Assembly (NCBI GenBank): GCA_965204705.1
Contig: OZ242006.1
Coordinates: forward strand, 5,766,001 to 5,830,000
Origin: Bin5 sp965204705
GTDB taxonomy: Bacteria > Chloroflexota > Anaerolineae > Caldilineales > Caldilineaceae
Length of the DNA: 64,000 nucleotides
Direction: 5' to 3'
Below are positions 53,499-62,501 of the stretch, in pieces. The number at the start of each line of letters is the position of its first letter. Position 1 is the first letter of the stretch. A model generated the notes under the pieces. That model was not told where the DNA came from. It saw nothing but the letters and a program-made list of their open reading frames with translations, and searched no databases. The translations under genes and the position numbers were made by a program.

Positions 53499-53648
53499 TC
53501 AAATGTAATCATTGTCGATTTTGTAACTATGTTCGCTCTCGAATTCCTCATCTACGAACTGTCCGCCCTTTAACGTCAAGCCCTTATCCCACCAGCTTTC
53601 CTCTTTCTTGGACGTGAACCTGGACCGTCTGCTAGGTTCGGTGGGCAT
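53499..53648 (-). CDS. 49-aa acidic small protein, tentative
   Basis: ATG 53648, 49 codons: a basic N-terminus (PTEPSRRSRFTSKKEESWW) then an acidic, Tyr-rich tail (FVDEEFESEHSYKIDNDY). Its ribosome-binding site is weak. It starts 8 bp downstream of the preceding small gene's stop. No family is recognised; it could be spurious. Confidence 0.35.
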   Translation of the reverse strand: MPTEPSRRSRFTSKKEESWWDKGLTLKGGQFVDEEFESEHSYKIDNDYI

Positions 53649-53656
53649 TGCCAAGA

Positions 53657-53797
53657 TTAACTCTGCCTGCAATACGCTACGGCCTCGGTAACTTGACGAA
53701 TCGAATGGCCTTCCCTGATCGATGGATCGTAACCTGTGTCGCTACCTTTATGCTTTCCAGTAGTTTCCAAAACACGTACGATTAGCTTCTTGTCCAT
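53657..53797 (-). CDS. 46-aa small protein, tentative
   Basis: A perfect GGAGG lies 8 bases before the ATG at 53797. The peptide has mixed charge (MDKKLIVRVLETTGKHKGSD to VAYCRQS) and no membrane segment. It is the first of four consecutive small frames on this strand. No family is recognised. Confidence 0.45.
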   Translation of the reverse strand: MDKKLIVRVLETTGKHKGSDTGYDPSIREGHSIRQVTEAVAYCRQS

Positions 53798-53887
53798 TAC
53801 ATTAACCTCCTGAATTGCTCTGAAAATCTCGTGCAGTGTCGAAGACGTGATTCTCCAAGTTCATGGAAATGATGGCTTTCACCCTGT

Positions 53888-54667
53888 TCACGAATTGATG
53901 GTCAGCCTATCTAAAGGCTTTCGTAGAAAAAATATCATGCAAAGGGCTGGCAAGACGGCTATGAACAGGACAAGCTCGCGCCAGTAGATGATTGACCAAA
54001 GTCCAAACACCTGCTCTCTTATCACATGAGGAATGTTGCCCACAGCCACCCAGTGTGCTGCCCAATGCATCGCATATACGATAACCGCAGCCAACAGAGT
54101 CCATACTTGCCGCCGGCGCACGCTGTACAGAACAGCCAGAGATGTACCCACGTTGAGAATCATTACGAGAATCCCCAAATGCCATGCCAGCAAAATCGCG
54201 TGCTCCCATACAAGAAAATCATCCCAAAACAGGTCTCGACGAATAGGTGAAGCCGGAACTGGGCCAGGGTCTATGGTTTGCGGAGCCAATAACCCCCATA
54301 GCATCAGCAAAAAGGCACCACTGCTGTACCCGATGCCAAACATCACGCCGTCCCGCCATGATTGCACACTCTTTGCCATGTAGCGTAACGAAAGCCAACG
54401 CGCGCCATGGCTAATTGCTCCATAAATGAACCACACGGGAATCCAGAACGTCATTATCCCCCAAACCATTAGGGGCTCCCTTGCTATAGATTCAAAATAC
54501 TGTGGAACCCTGTCATTCAGAGGTATCCGCACCAAGTAAATGATCGCCAACGGAACTAGAGCAAACAGGAGAGTACGCCAGGCTGCACCTGTACGCCTTT
54601 GCCAAACGACAATTATGGCGATATGTATGCCTACAACTAACGAGAGTTTTGCAATTACGGTGATCAT
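53888..54667 (-). CDS. Seven-helix membrane protein, weakly YhfC/intramembrane-protease-like
   Basis: 259 aa, about seven hydrophobic helices. VWEHAILLAWHLGILVMILN and IVYAMHWAAHWVAVGNIP resemble the E..H and H-rich helices of YhfC-type (glutamic intramembrane) proteases, but the first conserved helix (FGIGYSSGAFLLM) lacks the usual acidic residue. Activity is uncertain. It lies 90 bp upstream of the small-protein genes on the same strand. Confidence 0.55.
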   Translation of the reverse strand: MITVIAKLSLVVGIHIAIIVVWQRRTGAAWRTLLFALVPLAIIYLVRIPLNDRVPQYFESIAREPLMVWGIMTFWIPVWFIYGAISHGARWLSLRYMAKSVQSWRDGVMFGIGYSSGAFLLMLWGLLAPQTIDPGPVPASPIRRDLFWDDFLVWEHAILLAWHLGILVMILNVGTSLAVLYSVRRRQVWTLLAAVIVYAMHWAAHWVAVGNIPHVIREQVFGLWSIIYWRELVLFIAVLPALCMIFFLRKPLDRLTINS

Positions 54668-55574
54668 TAGGGAGACTTAACCTCTTGCCCCTTCAGTAGC
54701 CAACTGTCGGCCTCTCCCTTGCCTCAGTCGCCATTCTCTTAAGTCTTTTGGAGAGGTGAAAACGATTGCCCTCCCTACTTCCTCTGGCGTCGCATCAATT
54801 TTGAAACGTTCGTCTTACTTCGACCTGGATGGCCTGCCCCGCCGCCGTCGACTGTTTTCTTGTCTTGTGTCACTTTTCTTACTCATAGTTTCCTCGCAAG
54901 AACTAGCGTTAAGCCGTAGTTCGACAAGGGGGCGCAATACGCCCCGATTCGCATACGACCGCCTGGAAAACGTATGATATTACTGTGGTCCAACAATTAA
55001 CCTGAATTCGGAGTAAGTAAGCGGTTCTTCATGGGCAAGAGCAGTGCTGCCGTCAATTCCATTGCCAGGCTGATTGCCTGCATGTGGCAATCCCAGGACG
55101 CGTTCCCTCTCTCTGGCAAAGATATGGCTTTCTTGCCGGCCGTCATCGAACTCTGAACCCAGCTATCAAGAGACAGTATACACTATTGGTATGACTTTTA
55201 AGTGTCATTTCCTCAAAAAATTGTATCAATTCTATGCCAATTTCGAAACAGCCGGGAACTGTCTAACTTTCCGACGCAGACGCTGCGCCCCGCCATGGAG
55301 ACCATCTTCGACCGACTCTAAAGTGAGGCACAGACTGAACATGCCCCGTCACCGAAGCGCGGTATGTATTATCGTCAATCCCGTCGCCGGTCTTCTTCCC
55401 TTTACCAGACAGACGACGAAGCTCTCTCCATCTCATTGACAAGGATCTGGCTTCTTTACCGGCTCTGACTTGACTCCGAATTCGGGATTGCTACTCTTGA
55501 AATCGGCGTGGTAGATTTGAACCGGACTCGCCGAGTCTGGGCCCAAAGAGTGCTGTTAAAGGAGAAAACGCGGT
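54668..55574. other. Long stretch without a supported gene
   Basis: 907 bp between the membrane protein and the nuclease-like gene. A few short frames exist but none has a ribosome-binding site or a recognisable sequence. AT-rich patches around 55180 suggest regulatory or decayed sequence. Confidence 0.5.
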
Positions 55575-56720
55575 ATGGCCGAGCGAATTTACACGCGGGA
55601 CCGAGGCAAAGGGTTAGCACCCCTTGAAGAGGAGCCTTTCTGCAGCGAGAACGCCCTGCAGGCACTGATTGCCGAATATCCTGAGTTACTGGACGGCAGG
55701 CAGATGCAGCCGGACAACCCAAGGCGGTGGACTCTGATCACCCGTGAAAAAGGGATTGCTGAGAGTTCGGACGCAACTGAACGCTGGTCGCTTGATCATC
55801 TGCTCATTGACCAGGATGCTGTGCCGACGTTGGTAGAGGTGAAACGAGGCTCGAATCCTGAACTCCAGCGCGATGTTATCGGGCAACTGCTGGTGTACGC
55901 GGCGCACGGGGCAGTTACGTGGACAGCACACGAGCTGCGTAAGACGTTTGAGGGCGAAGGTAAAGCGAAGGGATTCGATCCCGACGAGGAGATTTCCAAG
56001 CTGCTTGGGACGGACGTCGAGCCGGATGTCAATGCTTTCTGGAAAGCGGTAGCCACGAATTTAGCCGCGCGGCGCCTGCGTCTACTGTTCGTGGCGGATG
56101 AGATTCCTGATCCTTTGGAGCGGGTGGTTTCGTTTCTGAACGAGCAGATGCCCAATATTGAAGTGCTGGCGGTAGAGATCAAGCAGTTCAGCGGAGAGTC
56201 GTTTCAGACAATTGTGCCACGGGTGATCGGAAGAATGGCGGCATCAGAAGACTCGTCAAGAAGTGGGCCCGGACCGCGCCGCAAGCTGACCAGTGCGTCG
56301 TTCCTGGAAGAGCTTCCCAGCGAGGAGGCGCGCGGCGTAGCCAGTAAGCTCATGGACACGGCAACCGCGGCAGGCGCCACTCTCTGGTGGGGATCGAGCA
56401 GTGTGAGCATTCGTATGCCATGCAAGATCTACAAACAACCGGTCACAGTTGCCTGGTTGCACTCTCAACCTGGCGTGCCATTCTGGATGGGATTCAGGGA
56501 TATTACTTTTGGCTCAGCCATAGAAGACTACAGTTTGCCGTCTGAGTTGCGCGACTGTATGAATACGTGGGTGGAGAGATTCAAAGGAGACGACTTCGCT
56601 AGACTGATCTCCGGGAAAGGTACCAAAGCCTGGGCAGTTCGCTATAGCGATGCCGCCAAGAACGCCGAGCTGCTTGCAGCTCGCATTGAGAAGGTTCTTT
56701 CCGAGTTGAAGGCGTTGTGA
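55575..56720 (+). CDS. Unknown protein with N-terminal PD-(D/E)xK-like domain
   Basis: A 381-aa protein. RWSLDHLLIDQDAVPTLVEV followed by KRGSNPELQRDVIGQLLVYAA (about residue 68-108) has the D..E-x-K..Q-x3-YA pattern of NucS/Mrr-like nucleases. The C-terminal part (ATLWWGSSSVSIRMPCKIY) is unrecognised. It stands alone on its strand. A GGAG-like GGAGAAAAC lies before the ATG. Confidence 0.6.
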   Translation: MAERIYTRDRGKGLAPLEEEPFCSENALQALIAEYPELLDGRQMQPDNPRRWTLITREKGIAESSDATERWSLDHLLIDQDAVPTLVEVKRGSNPELQRDVIGQLLVYAAHGAVTWTAHELRKTFEGEGKAKGFDPDEEISKLLGTDVEPDVNAFWKAVATNLAARRLRLLFVADEIPDPLERVVSFLNEQMPNIEVLAVEIKQFSGESFQTIVPRVIGRMAASEDSSRSGPGPRRKLTSASFLEELPSEEARGVASKLMDTATAAGATLWWGSSSVSIRMPCKIYKQPVTVAWLHSQPGVPFWMGFRDITFGSAIEDYSLPSELRDCMNTWVERFKGDDFARLISGKGTKAWAVRYSDAAKNAELLAARIEKVLSELKAL

Positions 56721-56731
56721 GGGCGCAGAGG

Positions 56732-56750
56732 CACCGCCATTTCGGCGGTG
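56732..56750 (+). terminator. Possible terminator hairpin after the nuclease-like gene
   Basis: CACCGCC pairs with GGCGGTG over a 5-nt loop, 12 bp past the stop. No U-run follows, so it is only a candidate. Confidence 0.35.
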
Positions 56751-56889
56751 GCCTTATCATTCGCGGGTTGACATCGCCACAGCATTGCCTTTGCTACGGG
56801 CGTTCCTAAGACATTGACCTTAAAGCCTTCGACATGGAAAGTCAACTAACGTGACAATGTCCATTCCCTAAGTTTACTAAGCCGACGTT

Positions 56890-57099
56890 ATGAAATCATG
56901 CTATCAGGCCCTAGTCAAGATTCTGTTTTTCCTTTCTGTGCTGCACACGTGCATGGTTTTTGCTGGGGAGGGCAGCCTGGTGGGGAACATCGCTGGTTGG
57001 TTATTCCTAGCAGTTCTCTTTCTTATAGGTGGTATATTTGGCGTGTACAAAAGTGAGAACGAAGATACCGACTCGTCAGATGAATACTCTGGAAAATAA
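56890..57099 (+). CDS. 69-aa small membrane protein, tentative
   Basis: Two hydrophobic helices (VKILFFLSVLHTCMVFAG and IAGWLFLAVLFLIGGIFGVY) with an acidic tail (KSENEDTDSSDEYSGK). The first could be a signal peptide. The ribosome-binding site is poor. The neighbouring sequence holds no gene. Confidence 0.45.
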   Translation: MKSCYQALVKILFFLSVLHTCMVFAGEGSLVGNIAGWLFLAVLFLIGGIFGVYKSENEDTDSSDEYSGK

Positions 57100-57269
57100 C
57101 ATTGCCGGCATTTCACTCTCCCCTATTGTTCCCCAGAATCAGGAGAGAACATCATAAGTCCCGAACTATTCATTGCCTGAGGTAATAGTTACAGACAGCC
57201 ACCGGTTGCATCAAGATTGTAAGAGAGATGGACAATGTACCGATGGTAATTCAACCGCCAAAGGACGCG

Positions 57270-57584
57270 GACCGGCCGCTACCCACACAACTCCCCAATC
57301 AGCCGCGTGTACACCTCCACCGCCTTATGCAACTGCTCGACAGCGATCCACTCGCCGATGGTGTGGGCCTGCGCGATGTTGACGTAGCCTCGTACCAGCG
57401 CGTCCATGTATCGTTGATAGCACTCGGCCTCAGTGCCGTAGGGCACGGAGACTGCGCCTTCGGTGCCGGTCACGCGGTGGAATGAGCCGTATGCGTATAT
57501 GCGGGAGTCGAAGAGGGTTGGGGTGGCAAATGAGGAGGCGGCTTCGAGCATGTGGCGCAGACGGATTTCGTCATGCCTGCGCAT
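57270..57584 (-). pseudogene. HepT-like N-terminus fused to a 3' fragment of an M20-type peptidase gene
   Basis: Translation from ATG 57584 begins MRRHDEIRLRHMLEAASSFA, the opening of a HEPN (HepT) protein, with its ATG overlapping the mntA-like stop as in intact mntA-hepT pairs. It then switches to VPYGTEAECYQRYMDALVRG and EWIAVEQLHKAVEVYTRLIG ELCG, nearly identical to the C-terminus of the M20 peptidase at 57938. Similarity runs about 9 bp past the stop. The HEPN catalytic half is gone. Confidence 0.8.
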
Positions 57585-57876
57585 ATTGAACTTCGGCTTT
57601 GTCCAGAACCTCCTGCCGGAAGAACGGACTTAGATCCTCGGCTGTTCGCAGATCGACTTTACGCCCCGCGAAGAGTTCAGACAGTGACAATTCCATGCTG
57701 GCGACGCCCAGCAGCCCGGGAATACGGTCCGGCCCGAACTCGACGAGCAGATCGATATCGCTGTCGGGTCCGAAGTCATCGCGCAAGGCTGATCCATAGA
57801 TGGCCAGCCGTCTGATACCGTGTTCCAGACAGAAGTTGGTCAGCGCTTTTTTTGATACCGATACATGCGGGTTCAT
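57571..57876 (-). CDS. MNT-domain nucleotidyltransferase (MntA-like)
   Basis: 101 aa from ATG 57876 (MNPHVSVSKKALTNFC). The motif YGSALRDDFGPDSDIDLLVE holds GS-x9-D-x-D. VDLRTAEDLSPFFRQEVLDK is the usual C-terminus of the HepT-linked type. It overlaps a truncated hepT start by 14 bp. It ends up between the full M20 gene and the M20-like fragment. Confidence 0.85.
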   Translation of the reverse strand: MNPHVSVSKKALTNFCLEHGIRRLAIYGSALRDDFGPDSDIDLLVEFGPDRIPGLLGVASMELSLSELFAGRKVDLRTAEDLSPFFRQEVLDKAEVQYAQA

Positions 57877-57937
57877 GAACCTGTTTCTTGCTCCGGCAAA
57901 GTCCGCCACCAGAGCGGACGAAACCAAACACCGGCCG

Positions 57938-59050
57938 CTATCCACACAACTCCTCAATCAGCCGCGTGTACACCTCCACCGCCCCGTGCAATTGCTCGAC
58001 TGCGATCCACTCGCCGACGGTGTGGGCTTGGTCGATGTTGCCGGGGCCGAGGACGAGGGCGTCCATGTAGGCCTGATAGCACGAGGCCTCGGTGCCGTAG
58101 GGTACGGTGACCGCGCGCGGCGCGCCGGTGGCGCGGCAGGCCGCCTGGGCGAGCGGGCCGTCCGCGTGGGCAAAAAACGGGCTGCCTTTTCTGTGGGCTA
58201 CGTCCAGGCCATGCGCTTCCGCTCTCTCCAAAACCATCTGCACCGCCTCGTCGAAGCAGGCGTCCGGCATGGCGCGGATGCCCATCCGGACCACGGTTCG
58301 CGCCGCGGTTACGTTGGTGGCGGTATCGCCGTCGCTGATTACCAGGTTGAAGCCGTTCGTCGGTGGGTCGAAAAGCGGGTTCTGGAAGCGTTCTTCCGTG
58401 CGGAAGGTTTGCGCCAGCCCGGCCATCTCGGCCAGGAACGGGGCGATCTTGAAGTTGGCCGACACACCCTTGTCGGTGCTGGTGTGCGCGGCGACGCCGT
58501 GCGCGGTGACGGTGATGCCGGCGCCGCCTTTGTGCGCGTAGACCGGCTGCAGCTGCGACGGTTCACAGACGATGCAGTACTGGGGCCAGCCGCTCGTCAA
58601 GGTCTGCGAACGCTTGACAATATCGTGTGCACCTACATGCGCTCGTTCCTCATCCGCGGTGACGCCGATGACCAGCGGCCGCTTCAGGTCAGCGGCGTTG
58701 ACGCGGCAGCCCGCAGCGATAGACGCGGCGAGGGGGCCCTTCATATCGGCAGAGCCGCGGCCCACCAGGCGCCCGTCTTCCAGCACCGGCGTGAACGGCT
58801 CCCAGCCGGCGTCGCCCGGCACCGTGTCCGAGTGGCTGAACAGGCCGAGCCCGCCCGTTCCAGCGCCCTTTTTGGCGACCAGGCTGACCTTTTCCACGTC
58901 GAACTGGTCGATGTAGGCCAGCTCCTCGACAGTGAAGCCGCCCTCCTCCAGTACCCCGCGCAGGAAATCGGAGATTGCCCGGTTGCTCGTCGGCGTTTCC
59001 GAGGGCATTGCGATCAGTTCACTGGTAAGTTCGACAACGTCTATGTCCAT
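57938..59050 (-). CDS. M20-family metallopeptidase (ArgE/DapE-like deacylase)
   Basis: 370 aa from ATG 59050 (GGAAAGGG upstream). GLGLFSHSDTVPGDAGWEPF (first His/Asp pair), GRGSADMKGPLAASIAA (bridging Asp) and VIGVTADEERAHVGAHD (Glu-Glu: base and ligand) match M20 enzymes. The C-terminal half is the dimerisation lid and final His region (QAHTVGEWIAVEQLHGAVEV). It hydrolyses an N-acyl amino acid or dipeptide; the substrate is unknown. Confidence 0.92.
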   Translation of the reverse strand: MDIDVVELTSELIAMPSETPTSNRAISDFLRGVLEEGGFTVEELAYIDQFDVEKVSLVAKKGAGTGGLGLFSHSDTVPGDAGWEPFTPVLEDGRLVGRGSADMKGPLAASIAAGCRVNAADLKRPLVIGVTADEERAHVGAHDIVKRSQTLTSGWPQYCIVCEPSQLQPVYAHKGGAGITVTAHGVAAHTSTDKGVSANFKIAPFLAEMAGLAQTFRTEERFQNPLFDPPTNGFNLVISDGDTATNVTAARTVVRMGIRAMPDACFDEAVQMVLERAEAHGLDVAHRKGSPFFAHADGPLAQAACRATGAPRAVTVPYGTEASCYQAYMDALVLGPGNIDQAHTVGEWIAVEQLHGAVEVYTRLIEELCG

Positions 59051-59136
59051 GGCACTGCCCTTTCCTATCAGGTTTTCTTTCGTGCGGCTCCGCAGGGCCA
59101 CCGTGGTCAGGGCGGCTGGGGTGTGGTCCGGTGCAT

Positions 59137-59337
59137 TCAGAGTTCTCGGAGCGTCCCTTTTTCTTTTGCCTCCAAGGCCTCGGCAATGAGAGGGTCTAAT
59201 TTCCCCTCTGCCGAGTCCTCTTCAATCTGCCTGTCCCACTTTTCCCAGTCCAATTCACTGAACCACTGTCTGAAGCGAGCGTAATCGTCATCGGGAAGGG
59301 CCAGGACGGCCTCTTGGAGGGCGGTGATATCCGCCAT
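59137..59337 (-). CDS. Small antitoxin-like protein (addiction-module component type)
   Basis: 66 aa with GAGGAGA before the ATG. LPDDDYARFRQWFSELDWEK then WDRQIEEDSAEGKLDPLIAE and KEKGTLREL matches a widespread small antidote-like family paired with RelE toxins. No toxin frame is adjacent on either side. Confidence 0.6.
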   Translation of the reverse strand: MADITALQEAVLALPDDDYARFRQWFSELDWEKWDRQIEEDSAEGKLDPLIAEALEAKEKGTLREL

Positions 59338-59410
59338 ATTATTTCTCCTCTCAGTCGCGCCTTCCGGGGGTCAGGAGCGTTCGGCCGACATGCCCTGACC
59401 GAGTGTAACT

Positions 59411-60204
59411 AGGATTCGTTGACGTTTGATTAGTCTTGTCATATTGCCGACCATCAGTGGCAGAAACTGTACGCATTTTTGCAAGGACACCCTCGTACCT
59501 GCGCAGGGCAAGAGGAAAAGTGTCGCCGTTTTGTTGAGGCAGTTCACTGGATTCTGCGCACCGGCGCCCAGTGGCGTGAACTGCCGGACAGATATGGAAA
59601 GTGGAACAGTGTATTCAAGCGCTTCGCACGCTGGGATGAGAACGGTGTTTGGGCTGACATGTTCAAACAGTTCGCCCAGGACCCAGACATGGCCGCAGTG
59701 ATGCCCGACAGTACAGCTGTACGCGCCCATATGTGCGCAGCAGGCGGCTCAAAAAAGGGGACCCTCAACAAGAACAGTGCCTGGGTCGGAGTCGAGGTGG
59801 ATTCAGCAGCAAGATCCATCTCCTCGTCGATGCCCTTGGCTTTCCCCTGAAGTTCATCTTGACCGCTGGTGAACGCCATGATATGTCCCAAGCTGAATCG
59901 TTGCTCGCCCCTTTCGATTTTGACGCCGTCATCGCCGGTAAAGGCTACGATTCCGACCCTTTGCGAGAGCTGCTCGCAGCCCGACAGGTAGAGGCGGTCA
60001 TCCCTTCCCGCAGCTATCGCAAGCAACCACGCAACTATGACCGAATCCGCTACCGAGAACGCAACATCGTCGAACGTTTCATCAACAAGATCAAGTGGTA
60101 CCGACGCATTTTCACTCGCTATGACAAACTCGCACGAAGTTTCATGGCTTTCTTGCATTTTGCTTCTACATTGTTCTGGCTCGAACAAAATGTCAACGAG
60201 CCCT
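59411..60204 (+). mobile_element. IS5-family (IS427-like) insertion sequence
   Basis: The left end is AGGATTCGTTGACGTTTGAT and the right end on the minus strand AGGGCTCGTTGACATTTTGT, giving imperfect inverted repeats of ~20 bp. Two partly overlapping transposase frames lie inside. No target duplication is obvious. The first frame has no ATG near its 5' end. Confidence 0.8.
59434..59850 (+). pseudogene. IS5-type transposase, upstream half (orfA-like)
   Basis: Open from 59434 without an ATG. ADHQWQKLYAFLQGHPRTC, FVEAVHWILRTGAQWRELPD, YGKWNSVFKRFARWDENG and DSTAVRAHMCAAGGSKKG (first catalytic Asp) are IS5 features. It then leaves the transposase frame (TLNKNSAWVGV..). Either a programmed -1/+1 shift joins it to the next frame or it is broken. 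Confidence 0.65.
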
Positions 60205-60236
60205 GGTCATCTATTTGGTTCATCAGCCGATTTTAA
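59733..60236 (+). CDS. IS5-type transposase, downstream half (orfB-like)
   Basis: GRSRGGFSSKIHLLVDALGF, ILTAGERHDMSQAESLL (second Asp region) and RNIVERFINKIKWYRRIFTR (catalytic Glu with the Y-(2)-R-(3)-E pattern). It reads through the right terminal repeat by about 30 bp. The nominal start lies inside the preceding frame, as in IS427-group two-frame elements. Confidence 0.75.
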   Translation: MRSRRLKKGDPQQEQCLGRSRGGFSSKIHLLVDALGFPLKFILTAGERHDMSQAESLLAPFDFDAVIAGKGYDSDPLRELLAARQVEAVIPSRSYRKQPRNYDRIRYRERNIVERFINKIKWYRRIFTRYDKLARSFMAFLHFASTLFWLEQNVNEPWSSIWFISRF

Positions 60237-60452
60237 TTGGCTTACTGCTACTAGCCGGAGCTATCTCTTTCCATGTGTAGTGGCTGACTTCTCATGTAGA
60301 TTCCAAATGAGACCAGGAGAATTGTTCAAGAGTCCCCTGAAATGTAGTAGACCCATCAGACAGTCCCGACTCTTGTAAGGAAAGGGAGTAAAGAGCGTTC
60401 ACGCCGCAGGCTGAGATCCAGCAGAACCGCGAATCCGCAAAACTACCCCATC

Positions 60453-60965
60453 TTATTTTGGTTGTGCGGCTTGGATATTCTCAGGCCAGCGGCTCTTGAT
60501 ATATGACAATACCGCCCAAATCTCTGTATCGTCGAGTTTGTCGGCAAATCCGATCATATTGCTCTTATATCCCCCGCCCACTACAGCCGTCGTTCCGTAC
60601 TTGGTTATTTCAAAGAGCAATTCGTCAGGGTGGTGCCAGGTGTGGCCCGTTACGTCGTGAGGTGGGGCTGGAAGCGTGCCGTCGTCATTGCGACGTCTCC
60701 AATTTGGTTGTCCTTCCAGGTCTTGACCATGGCAGGCGGCACATTGTTGCTGGTAGAGTACCTCCCCCAGAGCGACAAGGGGAGGGTTGGAGACATCGGC
60801 CTCTTGCGCCGGCCTTATGGTAGGAGTCGCCACGACTTCTTCGCCTGTCGATTCGCTGCCTGAATCGAGAGTTTCCTTCCCGTCATCGCGCCCTCCGCAT
60901 GCCGAAAGGGCCAAGAATACCAACAGCAAGATTGGTAAGAACCGCGGTCTTCCCCACATATCCAC
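60453..60965 (-). CDS. Membrane-anchored c-type cytochrome lipoprotein
   Basis: A 170-aa protein. Signal peptide with lipobox LALSAC, a Ser/Thr/Glu linker, then a class I cytochrome c domain: YQQQCAACHGQDLEGQP (heme motif CAACH about 73-77), YKSNMIGFADKL (axial Met about 136) and DTEIWAVLSYIKSRWP. Electron transfer on the outer face of the membrane. It is near a ccmF-type gene, which would help attach its heme. Confidence 0.9.
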   Translation of the reverse strand: MDMWGRPRFLPILLLVFLALSACGGRDDGKETLDSGSESTGEEVVATPTIRPAQEADVSNPPLVALGEVLYQQQCAACHGQDLEGQPNWRRRNDDGTLPAPPHDVTGHTWHHPDELLFEITKYGTTAVVGGGYKSNMIGFADKLDDTEIWAVLSYIKSRWPENIQAAQPK

Positions 60966-61744
60966 TCCTCAAGTGTTGCTGTCCAACCGCAATCTGTAGT
61001 AAGGTCTGCCCTGTGTAGGGGAGCCGCTCTTGCGTTGCAGTGTACCCGATGGCTGGGAATTCCGATCCGCATTCCGCAACTCTCAAAAAACCCTTATGTA
61101 ACTCCTTTATCAGAAGTGTGGACCCGAAGACAGGCTGTTATGCGGGTGAAATCTGGAAGACACCATGGCGACATCAGAGCAAGAGTCATCATTTCAATAT
61201 TTCGAACGGCCTTCTCCTATTCTGCTCGTATTGTGACGCTGTGCGCTTTATGATACAAAATCGTTGAATCCGCTGCAAAGATTCGCTCGCAGGCCGACCT
61301 TCAGCTCTTGCTGCCGATCTTTAGCCCTTTTGCTCGCCGTCGACTGCATTATGGATTGCTACGACTGCGGAAGAGAGCAGTCCTCAATTTGCCATTCACG
61401 TACAGCAGGAGCACCGCAGAACGATGGAAAGTTTCCCTTGTGGACCGCGCCTGAGGGATTGGCCCCAGATCCGGACCGAAATGGATATACGTTCACCGGA
61501 GGGTCAGTGCATTGGCAGCAACGCTTTCTTGACTGTTATCTTGGCGTTCAGTGATTTCCAGCGGCCCTTACTGCCACAGTAGATGCCTGCAGGACAAGTG
61601 TGACCATTGCGGTGTCTTCAAAGGGAGGGAACCCTTATTCCGAAGTTGCGTATAGAGGGTGTGACTGCGGTTCGTCGTGATGGGACTCCCCAAATTGGAC
61701 CCCAAAAGGACATGAATTCTTGGAAGTCAGCATCTGTGTAAACG
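60966..61744. other. Stretch without a supported gene
   Basis: 779 bp. Short frames without ribosome-binding sites or family features; mixed composition. Confidence 0.5.
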
Positions 61745-62437
61745 ATGAGGAAGGCGATTGTGAGGCACACTCTAAGAAACGAACGGCTGGGCGCGGCCGA
61801 GAGTCCCGTTCACTCTACGTACGCTCAGCGCATAAATAGCCTTGTCCCATGGATTGCGCGCCACTGGCTTGCGCATTTCAACTCTGCCCTTGCTTTGTAT
61901 CTGTTCTTGGCGATTCTGGCTCCCGTACTGGTCAAGGCAGGTATGACTACGCCGGCATCTGTTATCTATTTCGCGTACTCTTTCATGTGTCACCAACTGC
62001 CAGAGAATAGCTATTTCTTGTTCGGTGAGCAACCGTACTACAGTCTGGCATCGTTGGAGGCGATAGGGCTGGAAAGTGGACTGGACCTTTTTCAGCGTCG
62101 GGCCTTTCGCGGGAACGAGGTGACCGGATATAAAATTGCAATGGGCCAGCGCCTTGTGGCCATCTACGGTTCAGTTCTGCTGTCTGGGCTGGCCTTCGGT
62201 TTGGTGCGCAGAAAGATGCGCGCCTCCAGTCTGAAGATCTTTCTGCTCTTTTCGCTCCCTATGGCTCTCGACGGCTTTACTCAGCTCGTTGGCCTGCGGG
62301 AGAGTAACTGGTGGTTGCGAACCGTAACCGGAGCTCTTTTCGGTGGATCTTCCGTCTGGTTAGCCTATCCTTACCTGGAATCCGCAATGCGTGATGTTGT
62401 GCAATCGGAGACGATGCGTTCGCTGCAGGCCCGCTAA
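61745..62437 (+). CDS. DUF2085 polytopic membrane protein
   Basis: A 230-aa protein. SFMCHQLPENSYFLFGEQPY (the His/Cys signature), IAMGQRLVAIYGSVLLSGLAF and LPMALDGFTQLVGLRESNWWLRTVTG fit DUF2085. The family is common in Chloroflexota, Cyanobacteria and Archaea, near copper or cytochrome genes. Function is unknown. It is followed by a broken P-type ATPase. Confidence 0.85.
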   Translation: MRKAIVRHTLRNERLGAAESPVHSTYAQRINSLVPWIARHWLAHFNSALALYLFLAILAPVLVKAGMTTPASVIYFAYSFMCHQLPENSYFLFGEQPYYSLASLEAIGLESGLDLFQRRAFRGNEVTGYKIAMGQRLVAIYGSVLLSGLAFGLVRRKMRASSLKIFLLFSLPMALDGFTQLVGLRESNWWLRTVTGALFGGSSVWLAYPYLESAMRDVVQSETMRSLQAR

Positions 62438-62501
62438 TTTCACGACCGCAGAACGAGATTCAGGCCGTCGATTATAACTGCAATGAGGCTACAAGATCCA
62501 G

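Noticed and set aside
54756..54977. A 73-codon plus-strand frame after the seven-helix protein gene
   Set aside because: It has no ribosome-binding site and no recognisable features, and the composition matches surrounding non-coding sequence.
61264..61554. A 96-codon frame between cytochrome c and DUF2085
   Set aside because: Cys-rich start and irregular composition, no initiation signal and no family features. Treated as non-coding.
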